A DNA stretch of 64,000 nucleotides, from positions 26,770 to 90,769 of the forward strand of contig CALDHY010000072.1 in NCBI GenBank assembly GCA_937901445.1, written 5' to 3'. Position 1 is the first letter of the stretch, and every line of letters starts with the position of its first letter. Below are positions 37,304 to 48,812 of this stretch, one piece after another. The notes below the pieces were generated by a model. It saw only the letters and a program-made list of their open reading frames with translations, made no database searches and was not told the origin of the DNA. A program made the position numbers and the translations under genes. Source of the DNA: an uncultured Selenomonadales bacterium (GTDB lineage: Bacteria; Bacillota; Negativicutes; Selenomonadales; Selenomonadaceae).

Positions 37304-40300
37304 ATGATTTTTATTGAACAACAAGTAACCGAAGAATCAAGCAAATTAAGCTTAGAAAAAGCAGTTGCCGTTCAAGAAGAAAGTTTGCCGGTAACATTTA
37401 GAGTTACAGCGATTGAAGAGGCAGAGGAAACTGTATAATATGAAGAATCTGCTTTCGATGAGGATTATGTTAATTTATCTCCTGCTGCGGTAGTACTGGC
37501 TTCACCTGCGGCGGTTGTAAGTGCGCTCGGAAGAGCGGTTTCATCATTAAGAACTACGGTATTGAATCTTGACAATCTTGCGAATTGGAAAGGTATCGCC
37601 GATTTTTTTGGAGACCTTTATAAAACGGGAAAAGCGTTATTCCAAGATATAAAAGATGGATATATTTCAAGTGCTTTTTTTTGACGCACTTTCCATATTT
37701 GGAGAGGCTACCGGTAAATTTATTGAAAAAATGACAAGATTGAATATACCTTTCTTTGGATTGGCATCGTCAATGGCGCAGTACGAGTCATCGCAATTAA
37801 AAGCGCAAAAGGAATATTCTTCTCAAGGAAGCGTTAATTATGAAACTTTAGACAATATGGTTACTAATGGAATTGATGTAATTGATGGAATAGTAAAACT
37901 CCGCATCTTTCTTTATTCCAAAAGGATTTTTGGCAACGGCTGGATTTTTGGCTTTAACGGACGTTGTAGCAGCAGGATTTAAAACGTTTTACCTTAAATG
38001 CATAAGTCCCAACCCTGATAATAAAGGCAAAGGTATTTTTTATACTTTCTTTAATCAAATGTTTGAAGGAGTATTTGAACTTGTTTCTGACATACAAAGT
38101 TTAATAAGTGGCGGAGAAGATTCAGTTGACGATAGTACTGCTAATACCATTATCGACACGTCAACCAATAAAAAATATACGCGCACTGCCGATTCGTCAT
38201 TAACTGTTTCCAATCAAAACGGTAGTAACATTGTTTTCAATATGAACACAAGTACAACAGTTTCAACAATAACGGTTGGATTGAATAGTACGGTTTACAA
38301 TTACACTTCCGGCGTTACAATTAACGGAAGTGATGGTAACGATAAAATTTATAATTTCGGTTCAAATGTAACAATCAATGCTGGTAAAGGTAGCGACACC
38401 ATTTATAACGAGGGAGATAACGTTACAATCAAAATCGCTGGCGGAAATAATCAAATCTACAATACCGGTTCTAACGTAACTATTGAAGGTAGCGAAGGCA
38501 CAGACACTATCGAAAGTTACGGCGATAATGTTACGGTCAAGGACGCCGGTGGCTCTAAAAATTATATTTTGGTCAGCAGTAACACAAATTCTACAAATCA
38601 TATTTACTTGCAGGATACGTCTGGTGGGTATAATACAATTTATGGTGGCAAAGGGAATGCTTATGCGTCAATCGCGGGTAGCAGTCAGCGCAATTTAATT
38701 TCGGTTGGCGGTGGCAATGATACAATCGTAACGAATGACGAATATACAACAATTAACGCCGGTCCGGGTAATAATCGTGTGACATTAAAAGCGGACAGCA
38801 ACTATACAAAAGTGATAGGCGGCAAAGGAGACGATTTAATTATGATGGATAATTCTTCAAATTATAATGAAGTATTGCTGTACGGCGGCGTTAATACAGT
38901 TTATGGCGGTGAAGGAAGACACACGATAACAACAGGTGACGGCGATGATTCGATAGTAGTTGAAAGTGGCTATGTCAATGCAGGAGACGGCCAAAATAAC
39001 ATTTCTCTGACAGCTGGTACTAACTCTATTGTTATCACGGGTAAAGATGACGATACGATTCGTGTGGATGCAGATAAAACCGAAGAACAACGCCACAAAA
39101 ATTATATAAATGCAGGGGAAGGCACCAACTATATTTATAACAGTAATATCGAACTTTCAACAATTATTTCTGGAAAAGGTAACGATACAATTATCACAGG
39201 CGGAGGTAACGGTTATGGCTATAGTGCTATTGGATTTCATGATCCTTCAATTAACGCGGGAGACGGAGACAATAAAATAACAGTAAATACAGCAATGTCA
39301 AACGGAAGTATTTTGACAGGTACAGGCAATGATTATGTAACAATCTCTGGTAAGGGTAGTGGTAATTCAATTTCACTCGGTTCGGGTAATGATTCATTCG
39401 TTAGTGGTATAACAAGTTCAAATGTTAATATGGGCAGTGGAAATAATAGTATTACGTTAAAATCTGGCGGTGGCTCAAATAATGTTGTTTCTGGTGATGG
39501 TGATGATTCTGTAATAATAGAAAGTAGAAATAACAACAATAAAATTTCGCTTGGAAGTGGAACAAATACGATATATGCTGTTGATACTCGTCAAAGTGTA
39601 ATATCTGGAGAAGGCGTAGATTCTATTTTAATTGGTAGCGGCTATGTCAATGCTGGGATGGCAAAAATTATATCTATAATAGTAATGTTGAACGTTCTAC
39701 TATTTTTGCTGGATCTGGTGATGATACAATCATTACAGGTGGTGGAAATAAATTTTATGGCAATGGACTTGATAGAAAATTAGATACTTACTACACTTCA
39801 ATTAGTGCAGGTGACGGTAATAATAAAATTACTGTAAATACATCACTTTCTGATGGCACAATTTTAACAGGCTCTGGCAATGATTATGTAACAATCGCTG
39901 GTAATGGCAGTAATAATTATATTTCTTTAGGCAATGGCAGAAATACAATTTATGGTGGTAATGGCAGTTCCAATTTAATTACTACGGGCAATGGTAGCGA
40001 CGTAATTATTGTAGGCGGAAATTCTAATTCAATTAACGCGGGTTCAGGAAGAAATTATGTATCGCTTACAGGCGGCAACAATAGCACAGTAATTACAGGT
40101 GGAGGAAATGACACAATCGCTTTGGCGGAAAATTCAAGCGGCAACGGCAAAGATACTTTGTCGGGCGGCAACGGCAAAGATACTTTGTCGGGCGGCAACG
40201 GCAAAGATATTATTACAGATTATGTAACTGGTACGGACAAGATAAAAATCGAAGACGGCGAAGTTTTTGATTATCGAGTTATCAATTCAGACGTAGTCCT

Positions 40301-42708
40301 TTATACGGATAATGGATCAGTTCGAGTCAAGAATGGCAAAGGAAAGAAAATTAAAGTCATAGATTCAGAAGGCAATGAAACTTCAGAAATTTATTCAACT
40401 ACAGAAATAGCAACAGTGCCGGTGGAAACGCTCCCAGCGGGAATATCAATCAAAGGAGCGGTTTTGACGGCAACAACATTATTTTCTGGAAATAAAATCG
40501 ACCTTGCAGATTATGGAACAACGGTGACAAAAATCAATGCAACGGCTTTGAATAGTGCGGTTACAATCGTGGGCAGTTCTGCCGGTAATTCTTTAGCGGG
40601 CGGAAAAAAAGCGGATACAATTTATGCCGGTACAGGTAATGATACAGTAACCGGCGGCGATGGAAATGATGTATTCGTGTACTAAGGCGGCAACGACATA
40701 ATTACGGACTATGTCGCAGGGCAGGATAAAATAAAATTGAAGAATAGCACGATAACAGGAGCGTCGTTTAATAATTCAAATGTAGTTTTGACAACAAGTA
40801 CAGGTTCGATAACGATAAAGAACGGCAAGGACAAAGAAATAACCGTTATTGATTCCGCCGGTAAAGAAAGTAAAAATGTCTATCCAATAGATACAATGCC
40901 GGTAGGTCTGACATATGACACAAAGAAAACAATGCTGACAGCGTCAACAAAATTCACAGGAAATAAAATCAACCTTGCAGATTATGAAACAACAGTAACC
41001 AAAGTAAATGCGGCGGTTTTGTCCAAATTAGTAGAAATTGATGGAAATTCCGCCAATAATTCGCTGAAAGGCGGCAAAGGCGCAGATACGATTTATGGCA
41101 ACGCGGGTAACGATTCACTTTTTGGCGGCGAAGGTAACGATAAAATTTATGGCGGAGCAGATAATGACGTACTGACAGGAGATGCCGGAAACGATACTTT
41201 GTACGGCGGTACTGGCAATGATACATTAACCGGCGGCAAAGGAAATGATGTAATAATAGATTATTTTACCGGAGAAAATACGATAAAACTTGCGAGCGGA
41301 GCAATTACGAGCGCATCAGTGAAAAGTTCAGATGTCGTGTTAAAAACGTCTACCGGTTCAGTCACAATTAAAAAAGGCAGTGGCAAAAAAATAACAGTAA
41401 CCGACGGTAACGGAAATACGGCTACTGAATATTATGGACTGGTAAATTACAGCGCAGATAAGAAAACAATAACCCTTAGTTCAGCCTTTAACACGTCATT
41501 AAAAGCGGACGATTATGCAACAACGGTAACAAAAATAGACGCTTCCGCAGTCGCTAAATCAATTAACATTTTAGGAAACGCGCAAAATAACACAATACTC
41601 GGAAGTGGGAAGGCAGAAACGATTTATGGCGGTTCTGGCAATGATTCAATTTTGGGAAATGCCGGAAATGATAAGATTTATGGTGACGCCGGAGCAGATA
41701 GTCTGAATGGCGGCAAAGGAAACGACACTTTGACGGGCGGGGATGGAAATGACGTATTTTTCTATGCCAACGGTGAAGGAAATGATGTAATAGCAGATTT
41801 TACTGTTGGTCAAGATAAAATCAATGTCACAAGCGGAACGGTAGCAAGTGCGTCGCTTAAGAGTTCTGATATGGTCTTCAAAATTGGCAGCGGCACTTTA
41901 ACTGTCAAAAATGGCAAAAATAAAGAAATAGCCATTGGAAGTTCAATCTACTACAACGATTTAATTTACGACACAAGTAAAACGACCGTAACGCTCGGAG
42001 CAAGTTTTAGCGGCTCGTTAAAATCTTCGGATTATGCAACAACGGTTAAGACAATCAACGCCGGTAGTGTAGCAAAATCAATCAATATTATTGGCAATTC
42101 TCAAGATAACACCGTTATTGGAAGTGCTAAAGCCGAGACAATCTACGGTGGCTCCGGTAATGATTCAATTTTAGGAAATGCCGGAAACGATAAAATTTAT
42201 GGAGACGCAGGAAATGATAAATTATTAGGCGGCGAAGGCAACGACACATTGAACGGCGGCGCAGGTAATGACACGTTGACAGGCGGCAACGGAAAAGATG
42301 TCTTTGCTTACGAAGGCGGAAATGATGTTATTACTGATTATGCCGTCGGTCAGGATACAATCAAAATTAACAGTGGCACTATAACAAAAACGAGTTACAG
42401 TGGAAATAATATCGTCTTCAGCGTAGGAAGCGGTTCAATAACAATCCAGAACGGCAAGGGCAAAAAGATAGCCATCACCGATTCAAACAATAAAACAACA
42501 ACGCAAATTTATACTCCAGATAGTTCTGTTAATGCTCGTTGGTTTACCGCTGATGACAATAATTTCATAACCGATGAAAATCCACTTTCAGCAATAACGA
42601 AAGATACGGATTCAAATTACGCGGTTGGTCAAACAGAAATTTTCAAAGGTACTAACGAAATCGTAGTTACAGATTCGCTTGTTTCTGCAAGTAACCTTGT
42701 GAAAAAAT
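37304..42708 (+). pseudogene. Giant RTX/hemolysin-type calcium-binding repeat protein, broken
   Basis: About 1,800 residues across several frames. The N-terminal third is helical (SPAAVVLASPAAVVSALGRA, ALSIFGEATGKFIEKM, FLATAGFLALTDVVAAGFK). A beta-roll of loose repeats follows (NGSDGNDKIYNFGSNVTIN). The C-terminal third holds four ~170-residue modules, each with classical G-G-x-G-N-D nonapeptides and a tail like NDVITDYAVGQDTIKI. Lesions: TAA at 37,436, a T8 run at 37,675-37,682 that shifts the frame, shifts near 37,905 and 39,660, and TAA at 40,683 where the paralogous module has YEGGND. The usual role is a Ca-dependent adhesin or toxin exported by type I secretion; no such transporter is in the window. 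Confidence 0.78.
40140..40208 (+). repeat. 27-bp tandem repeat in the RTX gene
   Basis: Two exact units and a partial third, beginning GGCAACGGCAAAGATACTTT, at 40,140-40,166, 40,167-40,193 and 40,194-40,208. Each encodes the nonapeptide GNGKDTLSG. Identity at the DNA level means recent expansion. Confidence 0.8.
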
Positions 42709-42730
42709 AAATGAACTTTGTACACGTTTC

Positions 42731-42761
42731 AACTCTCAGCTGTAAGGTTGAGAGTTTTTTT
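42731..42761 (+). terminator. Rho-independent terminator of the RTX gene
   Basis: AACTCTCA (42,731-42,738) pairs with TGAGAGTT (42,749-42,756), with a 10-nt loop and a following T run. It begins 22 bp after the RTX stop and touches the end of the convergent relaxase gene. Confidence 0.78.
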
Positions 42762-45640
42762 ATAAGTTACGGACAATTTTTTTGCTGATAAGGTCGTCAC
42801 GTTCAATGTCACTCATAAGCTCCCAATTTTTCTCCATTTCTAAGTTATTACCGGAAGAACGGGCGACAAGTTGTACAGCTTGCGGGTCATTTAAAATTGC
42901 ATCAGCGATTAACGCGGCGATAGTATTTTGAGAATGGTTGGAAGAAGTAACTTTATAGCAAGTGGTAGTTTTGTCAAGAGCAAGGCGCGTTTGTAAAATT
43001 TCCAGCTGTTCTTTAGTATGTTTGTTTTTTTCGGCAAGTAGTTTCAAGGTGTTATCCGTTTCTTCTAATTGCGCTTTTTCTTTATCGAGCGCAAGTTGTA
43101 ATTTATCAAGCCGCGCTTTTTCAATCTCAAGAAAAGTTTTTTGTTTAGCGAGAGAATATTTTTGTTGCAGAAATTCCGAACGGTTGTCAGTGTTCCAGTC
43201 GTAAGTAATGAAAATCTGTTCGCGTTTTTTGTACTCTTCTAACTTTTTATGGAAAATTAAAGAATCGCGTTTAAAGCGTCTGAGAGCGATTCTGAGCGTT
43301 TTTAATTTCCCTTGAGAAAATATACTCTTTGCCATAGAAAGAGCCCTTGTAGGCGATTGTAGGCGTTTCTGAAGGGTAATTTTAGCTTCAAGTGTTTTTT
43401 CGTAGGTTTTTTTCAAGGCGAAAAATTGACGGCGGATAATATCGTAAACTTCACGGGTTTTGAAAATATTTTGGTCGGTGGCAGATTGATTAACAATTTC
43501 ATTTTGAAGTTGTTCAACAGCGCGGTTAAGATTCTCGCTTGCTCGTTTTAACATTTGCTTTGCAAAAATATTTTGTTGAAGAATTTTGTGAGTGACAAGA
43601 AGAATGTTATTTTTAAAATCAGGCGAGTCAAGCCGCTTTTCTATTTCTTCCACTGTTTTTTTCAATAATGTAGACGCAGAAAACAGCGCAAAAATTTTAG
43701 ATTTAATGCCGAAAACAAGGTCATCATAGACTTTCCGCGCTTCTCTATTTTCTATTGCCGGCTTTTTTAGTGTCTTTAACAACTCTTCCAAATTTTTCTT
43801 TTGCGCAAGAAGATTAAAATATTGTTGCCAAATTTCACGTTCGCTTTTAGTCATATATTCCAGTTTGGCTTGAAGTTGAGCGTCGTGATAGGAAATAATA
43901 ATGCGCTTCCAGTTATTGACTTCTGCAACCGCTGAAAACATACGGTCTTTCATCTCTTGTAGTTGCGGTGTTTGAAAATTTTGTGTCTGAAATTCTTTTG
44001 TGTCTATAAATTTTTTTGCGTTAGTTGAAGAAATTTGGGCTGCGTCCTTTGTCTCTAATTCTTCAGTTTCTTTTGTCAAAGAATCCAGTTTCATAATCAA
44101 TTCAAAATGCTGTTTGCGTAAAGAGCGAAATTTTTTTAGCTGTTCAACTTTTGGATCGTCATCATCTTTTGAAGAAATAACACCGATGTATTGTTCTGGA
44201 ATACGATTAAAAAGCCGCGCAAGAAGTATCGCCGTTTTTTGCCGCCTCTTCTTTTTGGGCTTTTAAAGTTCTGTGGTCAACGCGAATAGAAAAACCGTTT
44301 CTTTCCAGCACTTCATTTTGTATTGCTGCAAAGTCCGCTCGAATAACGGCTAAGAAAGATTTTTCACTCCATTTGCGATTTTTAGGCGCACCGCGTTTGT
44401 ATTTTTCTTCAAAGGTCGGCTCGGAACCGTCTTTTTTCTTTCGCGCCGGATATTTGAAAAAGTTGCACGCCGCGCGTTCTCGCTTTTTTTCCACTTCATC
44501 TATCTGCCGTTCCGAAAACATTATATGCACGCGCGGATTATGCTGTCCGTTTGACATTGTGCCAATTTTGTTATGTATGGCGTAGGCGTAATAATGGTCT
44601 TTCAAATGTTTCTCTATAAAAGCGTCGATAATTTGGCGGTATTGCTCCACTGTTTGCAATTCGTTCGGTAGCGCAAATTCTATTTCCATATAACGGCGAT
44701 TTCCAACGCCTTCATATTTATCTGCCGCTTTGAAAAATTTTTTAGGATCGTCTTTTGCCCATTTGGGTAAATGATGAAAATGAAAAATACAGCCGCCAAG
44801 ATTTGCAAATGCTTTCTCGCGGTTTATGTACTCGACGTGAGAAGAAGCAAAAACGTGGTCTAGCTTTTCGTCCAGCCTTTCCATTATTTTTTCTGATGTC
44901 CACTTAGCTAATCTTTTGCGCTCGTCAGAAAAATCCCATCGCACAGAGTGACAGTAGCTTTTTGCGAGTTGTTCCAGCTTATCAGATTCCTCATTCGACA
45001 AAAGCAGGTCAGTTGCGTTTGATTCTGTATGAACCACAAGGAGTTCGGACAATGTTGGCAAGCGAAGTCCGACTTCGGTAGCGGTTTCGATTGTTTTTGC
45101 GCCAACCGGTGCAGTAATTGACTTGGGAATTGGTCGTTGATTAATGATGACGCCGCCGGTTGCGGCGAATTTTTTTCTGTCATTTTCTAATTTCTCCTTT
45201 TGCTTAAGAAAATCATTTTGTAAAAGGGAATCGGCAAAAGAAATAGGCCGGTCGGCAAGTATAGCGGAAGTTATAACCGCGTTTTTAAAATTAGAAGAGC
45301 CGGAAATTATTAGCGGTTTATGATTCATTGTTTCATCTGCCAGCATTAAGGCGACAGTCAACGTAGTTGGAGACGCTTTTTCCGTGACTTCGATACCTTG
45401 TGCGGAATTTCTAATAGAGCCGAATTCATCTGTTTTGTATAGCATTGTTTCAAGCCCGTTGCAAGCGTCTTTCACTTCTGCGGAAGAAATAAAATTACCG
45501 ACAACTTTATTTTTCTCTTGCCAGCGTTCAACATTGGCAAAGTTACCTTCACGCTTAATATAATCGACGTGTTGAACAGCAGAAATTTTCGTACCGTCCG
45601 GCTTTTTATCTGATTTAAGTCTGAAATGGAACATCGCCAT
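42760..45640 (-). pseudogene. MobA/MobL-family relaxase, frameshifted
   Basis: The N-terminal piece (45,640 to 44,207; 477 residues) starts with ATG after AAAGGAGG. It holds the relaxase region (YMEIEFALPNELQ, IHNKIGTMSNGQHNPRVHIM with the metal-binding H-x-x-x-H style end, RGAPKNRKWSEKSF). Near 44,230 a one-base loss replaces the family segment LLARLFNRIPEQYIG with a stop. The rest (44,200 to 42,760) continues as a ~450-residue coiled coil (MKLDSLTKETEELETKD, KQNILDE-like helices) ending SKKIVRNL. The enzyme nicks oriT and leads the strand into the recipient. The nuclease half might still be made. The N-terminal repeat-like start (MFHFRLKSDKKPDG) is family-typical. Confidence 0.8.
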
Positions 45641-45900
45641 AATTTTTTTCTTCCTCCTTTCAAAGTTTCAAGAGCTAACCGCAGGTTCAGGGAACATAGT
45701 AACTGGCAAAAAATTTATACCGACAAACGGCGGCAGTAATTTCACGTAGTGAAATGCGGAAGTGAACATCTCAAAAAAATCTCTGCTTGCATATATTAGC
45801 ACAAGTTTAAAAAACGTGATGCACTATTTTTGCACAATTTTTTGGGCATTTTCTGCAAAGTAAAAAATCTTGTGCTATAGTAAGCGTCGGTGAAGGGAAA
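45641..45900. other. Intergenic region next to the relaxase gene, oriT candidate with divergent promoters
   Basis: A 260-bp non-coding stretch between the relaxase start and a small + strand gene, the usual place of oriT. It holds a perfect hairpin ATTTCAC-GTA-GTGAAAT (45,739-45,755) and an inverted pair TAGCACAAG (45,797-45,805) and CTTGTGCTA (45,869-45,877). A -10-like TATAGT lies at 45,876-45,881 for the + strand gene and TAATAT for the minus strand. The inverted pair overlaps both -10 regions, so it could be an operator controlling both directions. Confidence 0.5.
45739..45755. repeat. 7-bp-stem hairpin in the oriT candidate
   Basis: ATTTCAC, GTA loop, GTGAAAT. It is perfect and sits 99 bp upstream of the relaxase start. 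Relaxases commonly recognise such an inverted repeat beside the nick site; the nick site itself cannot be read. Confidence 0.5.
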
Positions 45901-46152
45901 TTGAGACCAGAAGAAGTAAGCCACTTGAAATTGGAAACTAATACTGTGACGAGTTCGTTAGAAAAATTAGAGCGGGAAATTAAAGAGTTTGAAAAAGACT
46001 TAGCAGAATCGAAAAAAATACGGCGATTGGCAAGATTGATAGTATCGGGAAAACTTTCAAAAGAAATAAGCGCGGAGATAGAAAAATTAAAAAATCTGAA
46101 GATAGAGTTGATATTTACGGCAGTAAAAAAAGAAATGAGAAATTGGAAATAA
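45901..46152 (+). CDS. Small coiled-coil protein of the mobile element
   Basis: Protein of 83 residues from TTG 45,901, with AAGGGAAA just upstream. It is almost entirely charged helix (VTSSLEKLEREIKEFEKDLA, SGKLSKEISAEIEKLKN). It lies opposite the relaxase across the candidate oriT, a place often used by mobilization accessory proteins, but no MobC-like motif is visible. A short off-frame continuation to about 46,250 suggests the 3' end may be damaged. Confidence 0.5.
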   Translation: MRPEEVSHLKLETNTVTSSLEKLEREIKEFEKDLAESKKIRRLARLIVSGKLSKEISAEIEKLKNLKIELIFTAVKKEMRNWK

Positions 46153-46270
46153 CGTCGGAGTCGATAATGCCGTTGCCGGAAGTCTTACGAAATGGAACTG
46201 CAACAGAAAGTCATATTCCAGTAAATGAAACTGCGGAAATTGTTCAAAAATAAAAGGTCTGGGTGAAAAA

Positions 46271-47191
46271 ATGCAAAAGGAAGAAATATTTGAAAATTGG
46301 CGCGAAATAGGTTACAAGCTTATTGAGCAAATACGCCGTAACAAAGGAAAAATGTTAAGCCCTTTTTTAGAACGCCAGTACTATGCGGGAAAGCAAAAGT
46401 ATAAATTCAGTGCGGGAAATTGTGTAAGAATTTTGGCGAGTGAACGCAATTACAAAGACCCGCGCTGGTACAAAATGTCTGATATACAAGAAAACGGTTG
46501 GAAAAAAAGAAACTGCGCGCGTCGAAAATTTAGAGGAATGGCAAGGGCAAGAATGTTTCTTGACCGAATTTTATAACGCTGAAAATATCATCGGTGCAGA
46601 AGAGTATAGATTTGAAGAAGAAAAATTAAATCAACTACTGGAATTTTTACAAATGCGCGGATTGATAGAAATTAACTCCGAAATAGTTTCGTTACAAGAA
46701 AAAATTACATCTATGGCAAAAGAAATTACAGCGGGCGCATTTAGAGAATTGCTGGTCGTGTATCACGGAAGCGAAAAAAGGTATCAACAAAAACGGGAGC
46801 GTCAATTCCAATAGAAACAATACTTAAGGGCAAAGCGGCGTATGAATTTTTGTTTATAATGAAAAATGAATCAATAAAAAAAATATGGCCGGAAATATCT
46901 TACCAAGATTATTCACACGGTAAATTTTTAATCGAAGCCGAAGGTTATGGATTAGCGAAGGCAGAAACAGTCGCAGAATTTTTAAGAAAACGGTTAGACA
47001 AGAATCGTCAACACATATTAGATAATCCGGCAGAATTAGAAAAATATATGGCGTCCTTCAAAGTGATTGGAGACAAAGAAATATTGGATCAGATAAAAAT
47101 TGAAAGTGAAAAATTAGCGGAAGTTATGGAAGAATTTGAGCAGGAAGAAATATCATATCTGTCTCAACATCCGGAATGTCTGGCGCAGTAA
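46271..47191 (+). pseudogene. ArdC/DUF1738-like element protein, frameshifted
   Basis: Three consecutive frames join into one ~305-residue protein. First: WREIGYKLIEQIRRNKGKML and ILASERNYKDPRWYKMSDIQ. After a shift near 46,500: ARVENLEEWQGQECFLTEFY and LLVVYHGSEKR. After a second near 46,770: KTGASIPIETILKGKAAYEF and YGLAKAETVAEFLRKRL. The D-P-R-W segment followed by a 'G-W-K-(x)-K-G' region resembles the N-terminal domain of ArdC-like antirestriction or polyvalent proteins. The call is by resemblance only. Confidence 0.5.
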
Positions 47192-47259
47192 GTGAAAAAT
47201 TTTAATGCCGCAGTTATTGAAAAATGATATAATACTAAAAATGGAGCTGATAAAAGAAA

Positions 47260-48051
47260 ATGATAGAAGAAAAATATTTGGAAACGTTGGAGAAAATGCG
47301 CTTGATAGATGATACCTTTTTTAGCGCGTTTTTTGACAATAACGAGGAAGATGTAGAATATATCTTGAGAATCATATTAGAAAAAGCTGATTTGAACGTA
47401 ATAAAAGTGCAAACGCAGAAAAGCGTTGAAAATATGTACGGCCGTTCAGTTAGATGCGACGTTTTTGCAACTGATGACGCGGGCAAGTTGTACAATATCG
47501 AAGTTCAAAGAACGGACGCCGGAGCAGTGCCGACGCGGGCGCGGTACAATTCTTCAATGCTGGATTATCACAAATTAAAGAAAAAAGCGAAATATAATGA
47601 ACTGCCTGAAACTTACGTGATTTTTTTTACGGAAAATGATGTATTGAAGTCCGGCGAAAAAATTTATCACATTGACCGCGTAATCAGAGAAACTCAAAAA
47701 CTTTTTGAAGATGGCACACATATTATTTACGTTAATGGCAGTTTTGAAGGCGAAGCGGGCAAACCGCTTGATGATTTAATTCACGATTTCTTTTGTGACA
47801 ATCCCAAAGAAATGCGACACCGCCAACTGGCAGAGCGCGTTGAATTTTTAAAAAGCAATAAAAGCGGGGTGAAAAAAATGTGCAAACTTATGGAGGATTT
47901 ACAAAAGGAAGCGGCGGAAGAAAGTAAAAAAGCAACATTGTTGGAAAATATTCGCGCTCTGATGGAAACAACAAAATGGTCAGCACAACAAGCTATGGAC
48001 GCTCTCAAAATTCCAGCAGATGAACAAGAAAAATATATTGCGTTAATTTAG
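47260..48051 (+). CDS. Rpn-family recombination-promoting nuclease (PD-(D/E)XK)
   Basis: Protein of 263 residues, intact. The family core is visible: DDTFFSAFFDNNEEDVEYIL, SVRCDVFATDDAGKLYNIEV with the Asp and Glu of the nuclease site, QRTDAGAVPTRARYNSSMLD and YVIFFTENDVLKSGE. The C-terminal helix region KMCKLMEDLQKEAAEESKKA is also typical. Rpn proteins cut DNA with little specificity and promote recombination; they are widespread in Negativicutes and mobile regions. A TATAAT at 47,228-47,233 is a possible -10. It sits at the left edge of the defence island. Confidence 0.82.
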   Translation: MIEEKYLETLEKMRLIDDTFFSAFFDNNEEDVEYILRIILEKADLNVIKVQTQKSVENMYGRSVRCDVFATDDAGKLYNIEVQRTDAGAVPTRARYNSSMLDYHKLKKKAKYNELPETYVIFFTENDVLKSGEKIYHIDRVIRETQKLFEDGTHIIYVNGSFEGEAGKPLDDLIHDFFCDNPKEMRHRQLAERVEFLKSNKSGVKKMCKLMEDLQKEAAEESKKATLLENIRALMETTKWSAQQAMDALKIPADEQEKYIALI

Positions 48052-48161
48052 GGAGTACCCTATTTGGATTGGCTTTTGCTAGACTTTTATTTTGTAGTTT
48101 TGTCAATAAATTTTTGTTTTAAATGTTGAAATACATATGATTGAAAAAGTTAATCTTCAAT

Positions 48162-48189
48162 AGACATTTTTTCACTGTTGCACTATAAT
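48162..48189 (+). promoter_or_regulatory. Promoter of the serine recombinase gene
   Basis: TAGACA (48,162-48,167), 16-nt spacer, TATAAT (48,184-48,189), 16 bp before the ATG of the recombinase. GTTGCACTATAAT and GCAGGGTGATATT overlap it and may hold the recombinase's own site. Confidence 0.55.
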
Positions 48190-48205
48190 ATCGCAGGGTG
48201 ATATT

Positions 48206-48754
48206 ATGATTGTCGGTTATGTGCGTGTTTCTTCTTTTGAGCAAAATGAAGAAAGGCAAATTGCAGAACTTAAAAATTTTGGCGTCGAAAAAATTTTTTC
48301 GGAAAAAATATCGGCACGTGCAAAAGTTCGTCCTCAATTTGAAGAAATGATACGCTTTTTGCGTGAAGGTGATATTTTAGTTGTATCGGAATTTTCGCGC
48401 CTTGCCCGTTCTACCGCAGACCTTTTAAAAATTGTTGAATCGTTAAATGAACGTGATGTACAAGTTCAGAGTTTAAAGGAAAATCTTGACACTTCCACGC
48501 CACAAGGAAAATTTATGCTTACGATATTTGGAGCAATATCAGAGTTTGAAAGAGATTTAATGCTTCAGCGTCAACGCGAAGGTATCAGAATTGCACAAGC
48601 CGCCGGTAAATATAAAGGGCGTCACGAGAAAAAGCCGCCTAAAGATTTTGATGATTACAAAAAACTTTGGCACGAGCATAATATTAAAGTTACGGAGATA
48701 GCAAAACGTTTTAAAGTTTGCCGTTCTACTGTTTATAAATGGCTGCGACAATAG
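48206..48754 (+). CDS. Serine recombinase (small resolvase/invertase)
   Basis: Protein of 182 residues, intact. The nucleophile Ser is in VGYVRVSSFEQNEERQ. The Arg pair is in EFSRLARSTADLL, and GKFMLTIFGAISEFERDLML is the E-helix. A short DNA-binding HTH ends the protein (VTEIAKRFKVCRSTVYKWL). This length fits resolvases and invertases, not large integrases. It could resolve element dimers or invert a segment. It marks the left border of the ATT-rich defence block. Confidence 0.92.
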   Translation: MIVGYVRVSSFEQNEERQIAELKNFGVEKIFSEKISARAKVRPQFEEMIRFLREGDILVVSEFSRLARSTADLLKIVESLNERDVQVQSLKENLDTSTPQGKFMLTIFGAISEFERDLMLQRQREGIRIAQAAGKYKGRHEKKPPKDFDDYKKLWHEHNIKVTEIAKRFKVCRSTVYKWLRQ

Positions 48755-48812
48755 TAGAATCAAGATATAATTGATACAATGAATCGAAATAAAATAATTG
48801 GAGGTTCAATAA

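Noticed and set aside
40140..40208. Regular repeats that could be mistaken for a CRISPR array
   Set aside because: The 27-bp units are contiguous without spacers and encode RTX nonapeptides; no cas gene is near.
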